Positions 5,556-12,924 of a stretch of 13,193 nt of DNA are shown here, piece after piece. The DNA is taken from assembly GCA_903854805.1 (NCBI GenBank), contig CAINXK010000470.1, forward strand, positions 1-13,193, written 5' to 3'. How positions within the stretch are numbered: position 1 is the stretch's first letter; every line of letters starts with the position of its first letter. The position numbers and the translations under genes are program-made. The notes below the pieces were generated by a model. It saw nothing but the letters and a program-made list of their open reading frames with translations, was not told the DNA's origin and did not search any database. Origin of the DNA: an uncultured Anaerolineae bacterium. Lineage in GTDB: Bacteria > Chloroflexota > Anaerolineae > Anaerolineales > Villigracilaceae.

Positions 5556-6590
5556 TTAAAATTTGGTAATCACTTCGACCAACAGGTTATAGCTGCGGCT
5601 TTCGCCGGGCTCGAGGTGCGGCAGATGACCCGCTTGACGTGTCGCCGCACGCCCACCCAATCCGTCACAGTTGGCTGGTTCTATACCAACCACATACGCA
5701 CCCTCTCCCATCATCTTCCACTCCATCAAATAGGGCAGCTCGGCAGTTTTATACGTCCATCTCAAACCCAAACCCAGCTGTGGATTGCGCAACTCAACCT
5801 GGGTTAGCCCTTTTTCGGCCGCAACAGGCCGGTGGATGAAAACCTGTTCCTGGTAGCCGTGTGTAGGTACCTGAAAGCGATCCCAATCAGCCAGGCCACT
5901 CTGGGCAGTTGCATCGCGGGGCAATGTTTCCTCAGACTGAAGTTTAAGTTGGGTATGCTCACTAACCAGCGGAAAGCCTAAGTTAAAGTGATACAGCAGC
6001 ATATGGGGAGCAGGCTCAAAGCCTTCATTGGTGACGGTATCCTCAATACTGATTTGAACTGAACCCAGCGCTGTTGTAATTCGCCGGCGCAAAACCAGGT
6101 TTTCGCTAAAGAGCGCCGCCTGCCGAACCTCGCCAGTGATCTCCAATTTGTACTCGTTGCCATCCCAGAAAGTACGATAATTTACCTGGTTGGCTGGCTG
6201 ATTACTGATCCGCCCATGCAAACCAAATTCCTGACCGTCCTCCTGGGATGGCAAACCGAATTGATCCAGACCACAAGTCGCCAGTAAGCCCCCGGGGAAT
6301 GATCGCAACCAATCGAAGCGCTGATGCTCAAAAAAGGCAGGGTGAACATCCCCGGCGGGAGAACGCCAGGCTATCGGCAGGCCCATGAAATCACAAGCGG
6401 TTATGTCCAAAGCACGCTCAGCATTGACCTGGAAGCGCAAACCGGATCCCGTCCACACGTCCAGCAGCCTGCATCCACGCGCTTTTCCATCATCAGCCTC
6501 CGACAGACGAATACCTGCCAGCTGGTCCATCTGGCCCACCCGGCTCAGTAACTCAGCCTTGCTCCACTCGCGATCGAAAAGTATAGCCAT
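5556..6590 (-). CDS. DUF4432 (aldose 1-epimerase-like) protein
   Basis: 344-residue protein of the DUF4432 branch of the galactose-mutarotase fold. Seen: ERALDI at 58-63, GLPIAWRSPAGD at 70-81, GGLLATCGLDQFG at 100-112, LHGRISNQPA at 124-133, HMLLYHFNLGFPL at 196-208 and VGIEPANCDGLGGR in the C-terminal third. These match conserved points of the family, including the His pair expected in the active site. Members sit in sugar-utilisation operons and presumably interconvert anomers or otherwise act on free sugars. GGGAG lies 6 nt before the ATG. It is the last gene of the operon, 12 nt after the FGGY kinase. Confidence 0.88.
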   Translation of the reverse strand: MAILFDREWSKAELLSRVGQMDQLAGIRLSEADDGKARGCRLLDVWTGSGLRFQVNAERALDITACDFMGLPIAWRSPAGDVHPAFFEHQRFDWLRSFPGGLLATCGLDQFGLPSQEDGQEFGLHGRISNQPANQVNYRTFWDGNEYKLEITGEVRQAALFSENLVLRRRITTALGSVQISIEDTVTNEGFEPAPHMLLYHFNLGFPLVSEHTQLKLQSEETLPRDATAQSGLADWDRFQVPTHGYQEQVFIHRPVAAEKGLTQVELRNPQLGLGLRWTYKTAELPYLMEWKMMGEGAYVVGIEPANCDGLGGRAATRQAGHLPHLEPGESRSYNLLVEVITKF

Positions 6591-6602
6591 GGCTTACTCC
6601 CT

Positions 6603-8129
6603 TTATCCTTGTTTATGCATATCAGCTGATGATTCGCGCAGAAAATCAGTCATTAGCGGCCCCATCTGTCGATAATATTGAAAACGAGCCTGGTAGCGCT
6701 CATGTTTGTGTAAGTCTGGCTCAAAGCTGCGCTCAAGTCTGACCATGGCAGAGACAGCCTCGGTATAATTTTTGAAGACTCCAGCTCCAACCCCTGCAAT
6801 AATGGCCGCACCGAGAGCGCCTGCTTCGGTGATGACCGGCCGGGTAAATGGCTGCCCAAAAATATCGGCGCAAGTTTGTACCCAGGCATCGGAACGGCTG
6901 CCACCACCAACGGCGCGATAATTCTCGATCTTGATGCCCGTGGCTGGCAGTGAATCAACCGATTCTTTGAGAAAGAAAGCTACCCCTTCGATGATGCCCT
7001 TGAGCACCTCACCACGACTTGTTCCCAAGTGCATCCCGGCCATTAAACCCGCAGAATCTGCAATAAACCTAGGAGGGCCGGTCGGTGAAAAATGCGGCAG
7101 GACCATCACATTGCTGGGTTCTGATGGAATTTCAGCGAAGAGCGCCGGGTAGATAGAGCGTCCTTCTGCTTGGGCCTGATGGTGTTCGACAGCGGCGAAA
7201 GTATCCCGATACCATTTGACCAATGCGCCACCCTGGTTATAGATAAAACACACATAGCGGCCAGGGATGGCATGATGTTCAGTGTTCAGACCGCGCGCAA
7301 TCATCACGGTTGGATCGGGTGGGGTGGAAAAGACCGGGGTAATGCAATGATATGTACCCATGCCATAAACACTCGTGCCCGAATCTACCACACCACAACC
7401 GACGGCATTGGCACATTGATCGTGCGCCCCGCTGACAATACACACACCGGGTGGTAGGCCCAACTCGGTTGCAATATGTGCAGCAACTGTTCCAATCACC
7501 GTGCCCGAGGGGGCTGTAGCCGGCAGCTTTGATCGGTCGAGACCAGCAATTTCAAGCAGGGTGTCTGACCAATCTCCGGTATGGATATCGAAGAGTAATG
7601 AGCGGTTAGCCAGTGAATAATCCACCACCGGATCGGCGCCCAACATAAAGGCAATGAAATCGCTCCAGTGCAAAAATTTATAGGTACGGGCGTATAACTC
7701 AGGTTGGTGAACGCGAATCCACTTGAGTTTGGTGAGGGTATATTGATTACCGAAAGTGTTGCCGTTGATGGCGTACAGGCGTTCATTCGGTAAAACCTTC
7801 GCAAGATCTGCCAGGAATTCCTCACCCCTGATATCATAGTTCAACAGTGAAGGCCCCAAAACTTGACGCGCAGCAGAAACAGGAACAGCTGCCTCGGCCA
7901 GGGATGAAATCGAAACTGCCTGAATTTCTGCTCCGGGTCTGGCTGCCGTTACAGAACAGATAGCCAGTTTCACAGCATCCCAAATCGCGGCTGAGTCAAG
8001 CTGCGCCCATCCGGGTTGTGGACTTTGGAAATCGTATTCACAATAAGCCGAAGCCAGCATCTCGCCCTGAAGTGAGAACAAAGCCACCTTACAGCCAGTC
8101 GTGCCGACATCAATCCCAAGCAAATTCAT
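6603..8129 (-). CDS. FGGY-family carbohydrate kinase
   Basis: 508-residue two-domain sugar kinase. The N-terminal phosphate-binding loop is GIDVGTTGCK at 5-14, the catalytic base is Asp237 in SGAHDQCANAVG, the C-terminal ATP-binding GGGSRSD is at 408-414, and EAGALGAA is at 435-442. Length is typical. Where xylulokinases carry a QMHG-type substrate motif, this protein has SSLAEAAVPV at 75-84, which is closer to the YgcE-like group of unassigned kinases. It probably phosphorylates the ketose made by the isomerase two genes upstream, giving the aldolase substrate; this is inferred from context. Its ATG overlaps the aldolase stop (ATGA), so the two are likely translationally coupled. Confidence 0.93.
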   Translation of the reverse strand: MNLLGIDVGTTGCKVALFSLQGEMLASAYCEYDFQSPQPGWAQLDSAAIWDAVKLAICSVTAARPGAEIQAVSISSLAEAAVPVSAARQVLGPSLLNYDIRGEEFLADLAKVLPNERLYAINGNTFGNQYTLTKLKWIRVHQPELYARTYKFLHWSDFIAFMLGADPVVDYSLANRSLLFDIHTGDWSDTLLEIAGLDRSKLPATAPSGTVIGTVAAHIATELGLPPGVCIVSGAHDQCANAVGCGVVDSGTSVYGMGTYHCITPVFSTPPDPTVMIARGLNTEHHAIPGRYVCFIYNQGGALVKWYRDTFAAVEHHQAQAEGRSIYPALFAEIPSEPSNVMVLPHFSPTGPPRFIADSAGLMAGMHLGTSRGEVLKGIIEGVAFFLKESVDSLPATGIKIENYRAVGGGSRSDAWVQTCADIFGQPFTRPVITEAGALGAAIIAGVGAGVFKNYTEAVSAMVRLERSFEPDLHKHERYQARFQYYRQMGPLMTDFLRESSADMHKQG

Positions 8130-9043
8130 GACTGCGCCTCATGAACAAGCAATGGCTGAATGTTTTTCAAACCAAAATACTCTCCTATCAGCCAACTGGT
8201 GCGCTCGTAAACGGCATCCTGGGCAGAAGAAATTTTCCCGGAGGATTGCAACTCGACCTCATAAGCCTGCCGAATTTCGGTACCGATATTTATTTTTGTA
8301 ATCCCCTTTTGAAAAGATGCCAATACATATTCACGGGGAATACCAGAACCGCCGTGTAGAACCAGCGGCAACCCGGTCGCCAGGAACAAACTCTCCAGAT
8401 GTTTCAGGTTCAAGCGGGCAGCAATTTTCTTCTGATCTTTATAGCCACTTGAAATGGCTCCATGAATATTCCCAATGGCCACCGAAAGCCAATCGCAGCC
8501 AGTTTCAGCTACGAAACGGTGGGCTTCATCTACTTTCGTAAATCCTTCCCCCGATTCAAACAACACATCGTAGGGTGGCAGTGGGCCAGCTTCATGGCCC
8601 AGGACGGCACCTAGCTCAGCCTCACAGGGGATCCCAGCCTGGTGAGCCAGCTCTGCGACCTGATAAGTAGCGGCGATATTTTCATCCAAGGGCAAACGTG
8701 AGCCATCCACCATGACAGAATGATAGCCCAGACCAATCGCCTGTTGAATAATGGCCAGGTAATCAACCCGCTGGTCATCTTCATCGATCACGGGAATATG
8801 GTCGAGATGCAGGCGCACATGTTCTGGGGTCTGCCAGCGGTAAAATTCGCGAGCTACCGCATCTGGTCCGCCCGCTTCAAATTTAAACCATTCCAGGCGC
8901 GCCGTTTCAATCAGAGCGAAGCTGTTTTGGTCAACCACAGCCCGCACAACCGGTTCGAGCATGGGCAGATAAGGAATATTAAAGGCTGGCAATGCCACGC
9001 CGGCTTTGGATGCATTCTGGATGATGACCTTGAGTTCAGGCAT
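8126..9043 (-). CDS. Class II (FBA/KbaY-type) aldolase, second copy
   Basis: 305-residue Zn-dependent aldolase of the fructose/tagatose-bisphosphate aldolase family. Seen: PAFNIPYLPMLEP at 19-31, LHLDHIP at 78-84 (catalytic Asp81, Zn ligand His82), MVDGSRL at 111-117, CEAELGAVLGHE at 140-151, GNIHGA with His194, LHGGSGIP with His230, and KINIGTE at 250-256. All metal ligands and the DHAP-phosphate loop are kept, so it should cleave a ketose phosphate to DHAP and an aldehyde. It has an unusual insertion ARLEWFKFEAGGPDAVAREF near 48-67 compared with the other aldolase in this operon, where a short substrate loop is expected. It starts 3 nt after the isomerase-like gene and overlaps the FGGY kinase by 4 nt. 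Confidence 0.9.
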   Translation of the reverse strand: MPELKVIIQNASKAGVALPAFNIPYLPMLEPVVRAVVDQNSFALIETARLEWFKFEAGGPDAVAREFYRWQTPEHVRLHLDHIPVIDEDDQRVDYLAIIQQAIGLGYHSVMVDGSRLPLDENIAATYQVAELAHQAGIPCEAELGAVLGHEAGPLPPYDVLFESGEGFTKVDEAHRFVAETGCDWLSVAIGNIHGAISSGYKDQKKIAARLNLKHLESLFLATGLPLVLHGGSGIPREYVLASFQKGITKINIGTEIRQAYEVELQSSGKISSAQDAVYERTSWLIGEYFGLKNIQPLLVHEAQS

Positions 9044-9046
9044 GGA

Positions 9047-10459
9047 CTACTCTGCCTGGGGGATGCTGATATCGAAGCCAAGGTACTTTCCCAGGGCCTC
9101 TTTTAAGGGGGCAACGTGCTTACCAGGGGTAACGCCGACATGATGGCGATAACCGTTCATGCCCACGTGCAACAATACATCCTGTAACTTATCAATCTCG
9201 GCCACCCCGGCCGCACCAAAGAAATTGCCCGGGATGGGGTCCTCAGTGAAACGGCCATCGCCGAGGAAGATCTTGACTTTGCCCGCATCCGTCATCATGC
9301 TGCCAAAAGTCAAATCGGTGGGTGCGATGCGCCCGACAACACAGCCGAAGCTATTATTTGGGCCAACAGAATTGGCCAGAATCAGGTGATCCGAAATGTG
9401 GCCTTTATCAATCATCAATTCGCGTGGCACTGGCCCACAATGGAATAAGATGCATTTGTCATCTTCATCCTTATAGTTATTGTTCCAGTCCAACACCGTA
9501 GCGGGACGGCCAGAAGCGAAAGACAATGCCGCCATCACCACTGCATTATAGATATCCACCTCACAGGCCGCAATCGTGCCAGTATTATTTAGCAACCCCA
9601 TCAACACACACGGCGAAATACCCAACTGCTGCTGCAGTTCAATCCAACACCGGATGGCAATCGCGTCCATTTGGTTTTCGGCAATCAGTTCATCCAGAAC
9701 CACGCCCAGGCGGGTGATATTGTTAAGGGCCGCATCCGGAACACCATCCCAGCTAGTATATTCCTTCAAAACTTCCATTTTGGCTTTGTAAGAACTGCTA
9801 TCCGCAGAAAGAGCCTTGACCCGCGCGATCACTGTGGAAAGATCGAAAGTCTCAACTGTTACCCCCATACGCTGCAAGGCAACTTCATCATAGCGGACCG
9901 TTTTGAAAGCCGAGGTGCGGGCACCAATCGCCCCAACCACCAGGTGCCGGAAACCCTTAACCACGCGGCAAACCCGGTCGAAATGGTCGAGATTAGCCTG
10001 AAACCGCTCGCTGGTCGGGCTGACAACATGTGGTTTCAGAGCTGTAAATTTCAGGTTGTGCTGGTAGAACACGTCCATGATTGAGAACTTACCGCAAAAT
10101 GCATCCCGCCGAAGAGTTGGCCCCATGTGATCAAAATCATCGGGATAAGCCTGGACAAAAATAGGAACTCCGGACTCCTTAAGGGCCGCCACGGCTCCAT
10201 TTTCATCGCCAAAGTTCGGAAGGCTTAATATCACGCCGTCATATTTTCCCTGGTTTTGTCGCAGAAAATTGGCGAAAAGCTGGCCTTCCTGAGGAGTTTC
10301 AACCGCGCCGTAGCGGGTGGCTTCTGATTCCAACATGATAACTTCATGTCCCGCCGCTTTGATCACTCGGGGAAGTTCCTCGCGTGCCTCAGCTTGGAGC
10401 GAGGCCGGGAAGAAACCGCGGTTTCCGAAAAAGAGTGCGAATCTGGATTTCTGTGTCAT
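9047..10459 (-). CDS. L-fucose/L-arabinose isomerase-like protein
   Basis: 470-residue member of the FucI/AraA isomerase superfamily, which interconverts aldoses and ketoses using a divalent metal (often Mn2+). Likely metal and catalytic residues are Glu300 (AACEVD), Asp324 (TVLDWNNNY), His340 (FHCGPVP) and His439 or His440 (GYRHHVG). N-terminal landmarks are FFGNRGFFPASL at 10-21 and GVILSLPNFGDENG at 75-88. An upstream in-frame start would add 20 residues, but AGGAG lies 6 nt before the ATG at 10459, so that start is used. Sequence is clearly in the superfamily but not close to classical E. coli FucI or AraA in length (about 590 and 500 residues), so the substrate is unassigned. It follows the first aldolase by 67 nt. 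Confidence 0.85.
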   Translation of the reverse strand: MTQKSRFALFFGNRGFFPASLQAEAREELPRVIKAAGHEVIMLESEATRYGAVETPQEGQLFANFLRQNQGKYDGVILSLPNFGDENGAVAALKESGVPIFVQAYPDDFDHMGPTLRRDAFCGKFSIMDVFYQHNLKFTALKPHVVSPTSERFQANLDHFDRVCRVVKGFRHLVVGAIGARTSAFKTVRYDEVALQRMGVTVETFDLSTVIARVKALSADSSSYKAKMEVLKEYTSWDGVPDAALNNITRLGVVLDELIAENQMDAIAIRCWIELQQQLGISPCVLMGLLNNTGTIAACEVDIYNAVVMAALSFASGRPATVLDWNNNYKDEDDKCILFHCGPVPRELMIDKGHISDHLILANSVGPNNSFGCVVGRIAPTDLTFGSMMTDAGKVKIFLGDGRFTEDPIPGNFFGAAGVAEIDKLQDVLLHVGMNGYRHHVGVTPGKHVAPLKEALGKYLGFDISIPQAE

Positions 10460-10526
10460 CTTATTCTCCTGAAGAAAGGCCTTTATAAAGGGCAATCGCT
10501 TGGTGAAAATAGCAACCAAACACCTG

Positions 10527-11399
10527 CTAGAATGTCAAAGCAGCTTGACCCCGGCTGCCGAAAATTTCCATCTGTTCGGCCACCACGCTGGCCACTCGGT
10601 CTTTCACTTGATTCAACATCAGCGGGTAATCGTTATAGCGCTCGCCAGCGGTACTCATGTAACTGGCAGTAACCTGCATGGCTGCTTCCGACATCCCGGT
10701 AAAAAAATTAATCTTGGCAATCCCAAGCGAGATGGCTTTACGAAAATCGGCGGCCGAAATACCCGAACCGCCATGCAAGACCAGTGGAATACCAGTCACA
10801 TCACGGATCGCGCGTAAGCGCTCGAAATCCAGGTCTGGCTGACCCTTATAGCGGCCATGCGAGTTACCGATTGCCACTGCCAGGGCATCGATCCCGGTTC
10901 GCTCCACGAAAGATTTTGCCTGAGAAATATCTGTATATTTGGCAGGGTCAGCCATACCCACCAGGCCACCACCCTCTTCTCCACCAACGGCGCCCAGTTC
11001 CGCTTCCACAGAAACATTCCATGCATGACACATCCGAACCACTTCACTTGTCTGACGGATATTTTCCTCGAAACCCAGATGTGAGCCGTCGAACATGATG
11101 GAAGTAAAACCGTTGGACAAGGCTCGTTCAATCGTATTGAACGTCAACCCGTGGTCCAGGTTGAGAACAATGTCAAACCGTTCCCGCCTGGCAATCTCCT
11201 TGATCACAGGGACAATATTTTCCATGGTAACAAATGGCAAATGAACTTCAGCAATATTCAAAATCACGGGCGAAGCTGAACGACGAGCTGCCAGTGTAAT
11301 GGCTTCCAAAAATTCGAGATTGATAACATTAAATGCCCCAACAGCATATCCATTTTGATATGCTTTATCTAACATTGTTTTCAGTGTAACTAGAGCCAT
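10527..11399 (-). CDS. Class II (FBA/GatY-KbaY-type) aldolase, first copy
   Basis: 290-residue Zn-dependent aldolase, usual length for the GatY/KbaY/FbaA group. Seen: GAFNVINLEFLEA at 21-33, LNLDHGL with catalytic Asp82 and Zn ligand His83, FDGSHL at 103-108, VEAELGAVGGEEGG at 131-144, GNSHG with His181, and LHGGSGI with His209. After KIN (229-231) the sequence is FFTG rather than the usual (V/I)(A/G)TE/D seen in the second copy, so the DHAP-binding edge is altered. First gene of the operon; GAGAGG lies 6 nt upstream of the ATG. Its promoter overlaps LacI operators. It probably cleaves the ketose phosphate produced by the FGGY kinase, with substrate specificity unknown. Confidence 0.9.
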   Translation of the reverse strand: MALVTLKTMLDKAYQNGYAVGAFNVINLEFLEAITLAARRSASPVILNIAEVHLPFVTMENIVPVIKEIARRERFDIVLNLDHGLTFNTIERALSNGFTSIMFDGSHLGFEENIRQTSEVVRMCHAWNVSVEAELGAVGGEEGGGLVGMADPAKYTDISQAKSFVERTGIDALAVAIGNSHGRYKGQPDLDFERLRAIRDVTGIPLVLHGGSGISAADFRKAISLGIAKINFFTGMSEAAMQVTASYMSTAGERYNDYPLMLNQVKDRVASVVAEQMEIFGSRGQAALTF

Positions 11400-11437
11400 T
11401 TTGACCTCTCGATAGAATATTTGATAACAATTACGGC

Positions 11438-11455
11438 AATTAAAACGTTTTAACT
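11438..11455. promoter_or_regulatory. LacI-family operator O1
   Basis: AATTAAAACGTTTTAACT, palindromic with a central CG and one mismatch in the outer arms. It matches O2 in 17 of 18 positions. It lies about 10-20 bp inside the predicted operon transcript, 35 bp centre to centre from O2. AAAACGTTTT-type palindromes are typical of LacI-family regulators. Confidence 0.85.
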
Positions 11456-11463
11456 ACTATAAT

Positions 11464-11472
11464 TGTTATAAT
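11464..11472 (+). promoter_or_regulatory. Extended -10 promoter for the LacI gene
   Basis: TGTTATAAT on the plus strand is a perfect extended -10 (TGnTATAAT). No good -35 is seen 17 bp upstream. The predicted start of transcription (about 11479) falls inside operator O2, which implies autorepression. It overlaps the -10 of the opposing operon promoter. Confidence 0.6.
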
Positions 11473-11496
11473 AGTTAAAACGTTTTAACTTGTCAA
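11468..11496 (-). promoter_or_regulatory. Promoter of the sugar operon
   Basis: On the minus strand a consensus -35 TTGACA (11491-11496) and -10 TATTAT (11468-11473) are spaced by exactly 17 bp, and that spacer is operator O2. A bound repressor would sit directly between the two promoter boxes. Confidence 0.8.
11473..11490. promoter_or_regulatory. LacI-family operator O2
   Basis: AGTTAAAACGTTTTAACT is a perfect 18-bp palindrome with central CG. It fills the spacer of the sugar-operon promoter and covers the predicted start of the lacI-type transcript. Confidence 0.88.
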
Positions 11497-11536
11497 GTGT
11501 CTTTTGACACAACTTTATAAACCCGGAGAAACTTTT

Positions 11537-12568
11537 ATGAAAGCCACCATTGAGGATGTTGCTCGGCATGCGGAAGTCTCCACCGGAACGGTCTCCAACG
11601 CCCTGACAGGCAAGCGGCCCGTTGCCAAAGCGACACGCCAGCGCATCCTGGAAGCAATGACCGAGTTAGGTTATCGGCCCAATTTAATGGCACGCGGGCT
11701 GGTTAATCAGCGCAGTCATGTGTTTTCGATTGTCATTTCTGAGTTACAAGATCTCGGCTTTTATGGATATTCTTCTGCTTTGACTGGTATTCAATTAAAA
11801 GCAAATCAATTGGGATATTCACTCATGCTTCATTTTGTCAACGGATCATCGGAGGATGAAATTTTTGCCACTTTGGACCAGATCGGTGCCCGCCAGGCAG
11901 ACGGCATCATCTGGGCGATCCATGAAATTGAAGGCAATCGGGATTGGGTACGAGATGTTCATCCGGAAAAATATCCCCCGATTATCTTTCTGCACATGCA
12001 CGGAAACCCAGCCTTGCATGTAGTTTCAATTGACAACCAGACAGGAGCCTGCCTGGCAGTTTCCCATTTAATCAATCAGGGCTGCCGCAAAGTTGGAATC
12101 ATCACCGGGCCGGCAGGCTGGTGGGAATCGCAAGCCCGTTTGGCGGGTTGGCAGCAAACTTTGCAACAAGCTGGCCTGGAGACAGACTCATCGCTAATAG
12201 TCGAAGGGAATTGGCTGGCAGAGAGTGGTCAAAAAGGCATGGAAACACTATTAAATCAACGACCAGACATCGATGCGGTCTTCGCCTGTAACGATAGCAT
12301 GGCCCTGGGTGTGATCCATACCGCCCGCCTGCGTGGGCTATCGATCCCCGATGACTTGCTGCTGGTCGGATATGACAATACGCCTGAAGCAGCTTCCTAT
12401 TGGCCGCCTTTGACATCCATACAACAGGGTTTATTACAATCCGGGCAGATAGCGGTTGAAGAACTACATAAAATTATTGAAACCGGGAATAATGAACAAA
12501 TCATTCCCGGCCAGCATATCATTCAACCTGAACTGATTATTCGGCAAAGTTCAATACGGGTAAGATAA
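11537..12568 (+). CDS. LacI-family transcriptional regulator
   Basis: 343-residue repressor. The DNA-binding helix-turn-helix is TIEDVARHAEVSTGTVSNAL at residues 4-23, followed by the hinge region ending YRPNLMARGL. The rest is a periplasmic-binding-protein-like ligand domain with SIDNQTGACLAVSHLI, an IITGPAGWWES segment, DAVFACNDSMALGV and LLVGYDNTPEA, the last holding the conserved ligand-contact Asp. An upstream TTG at 11504 is in frame, but GGAG lies 8 nt before the ATG at 11537, so that is the start. It is divergent from the sugar operon, and the two operators between them fit its family. It is expected to repress both directions until the pathway sugar or sugar phosphate binds. The effector is unknown. 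Confidence 0.93.
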   Translation: MKATIEDVARHAEVSTGTVSNALTGKRPVAKATRQRILEAMTELGYRPNLMARGLVNQRSHVFSIVISELQDLGFYGYSSALTGIQLKANQLGYSLMLHFVNGSSEDEIFATLDQIGARQADGIIWAIHEIEGNRDWVRDVHPEKYPPIIFLHMHGNPALHVVSIDNQTGACLAVSHLINQGCRKVGIITGPAGWWESQARLAGWQQTLQQAGLETDSSLIVEGNWLAESGQKGMETLLNQRPDIDAVFACNDSMALGVIHTARLRGLSIPDDLLLVGYDNTPEAASYWPPLTSIQQGLLQSGQIAVEELHKIIETGNNEQIIPGQHIIQPELIIRQSSIRVR

Positions 12569-12745
12569 CCCAGGCACCATTCGGCGTGGTTTACGTTTTC
12601 CATCAGCAATGCTCTTTTCGGAGGCTTTGTCAGTGTGCTTCGGCATGCTATCGAACTGATCTGGCAGGATTTTGGGTTTAGAGGCCGGTAGGATGGGATC
12701 GCCTAAAACTGGCGTCCCGTGAGTAAAAACAATTATTTACCCATA
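12569..12745. other. Intergenic region after the LacI gene
   Basis: No gene recognised. On the minus strand about 60 codons from near 12738 down to 12555 are open but lack a good start; they contain THGTPVLGDPILPASKPK and a Lys/Arg-rich tail beginning MPKHTDKASEK. I find no family for it. Copy B of the dispersed repeat lies here. Confidence 0.3.
12691..12727 (-). repeat. Copy B of a short dispersed repeat
   Basis: Minus-strand counterpart of the sequence at 5431-5468, sharing TTTACT, CGGG, GCC, the 12-bp core (12698-12709) and CATCC in order. See copy A. The relation is imperfect and could be chance in part. Confidence 0.35.
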
Positions 12746-12792
12746 AAAATGCGATCATGTTGTTGAAATACAGAACAACATGATCGCATTTT
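12746..12792. terminator. Bidirectional hairpin terminator
   Basis: AAAATGCGATCATGTTGTT pairs perfectly (19 bp) with its complement around a 9-nt loop. Arms end in TTTT on the plus side and TTTTT on the minus side, so it can stop transcription from the LacI gene and from the minus-strand gene on the right. From 12793 to 12924 nothing else is seen. Confidence 0.8.
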
Positions 12793-12924
12793 CTGCGGAG
12801 GGATGTTTTTTGGATGCACATCCAGATGGTCCAGGGTCAACCCAGAACGGGTACAAATAGCAACTGCCCAGGCTACCAAAAAGTTATAAAAGCCAGCGAC
12901 CTTGACTGCTTATATTCTCGCCGA

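Noticed and set aside
9671..10084. 137-codon plus-strand frame inside the isomerase-like gene
   Set aside because: Antisense shadow of a well-supported gene, without its own RBS or family signature.
5556..11399. Assignment of the operon to L-fucose, L-arabinose or sulfoquinovose degradation
   Set aside because: The isomerase is only superfamily-level similar to FucI/AraA, the aldolases are of FBA type, and no FucA/AraD or sulfo-sugar-specific genes are present.
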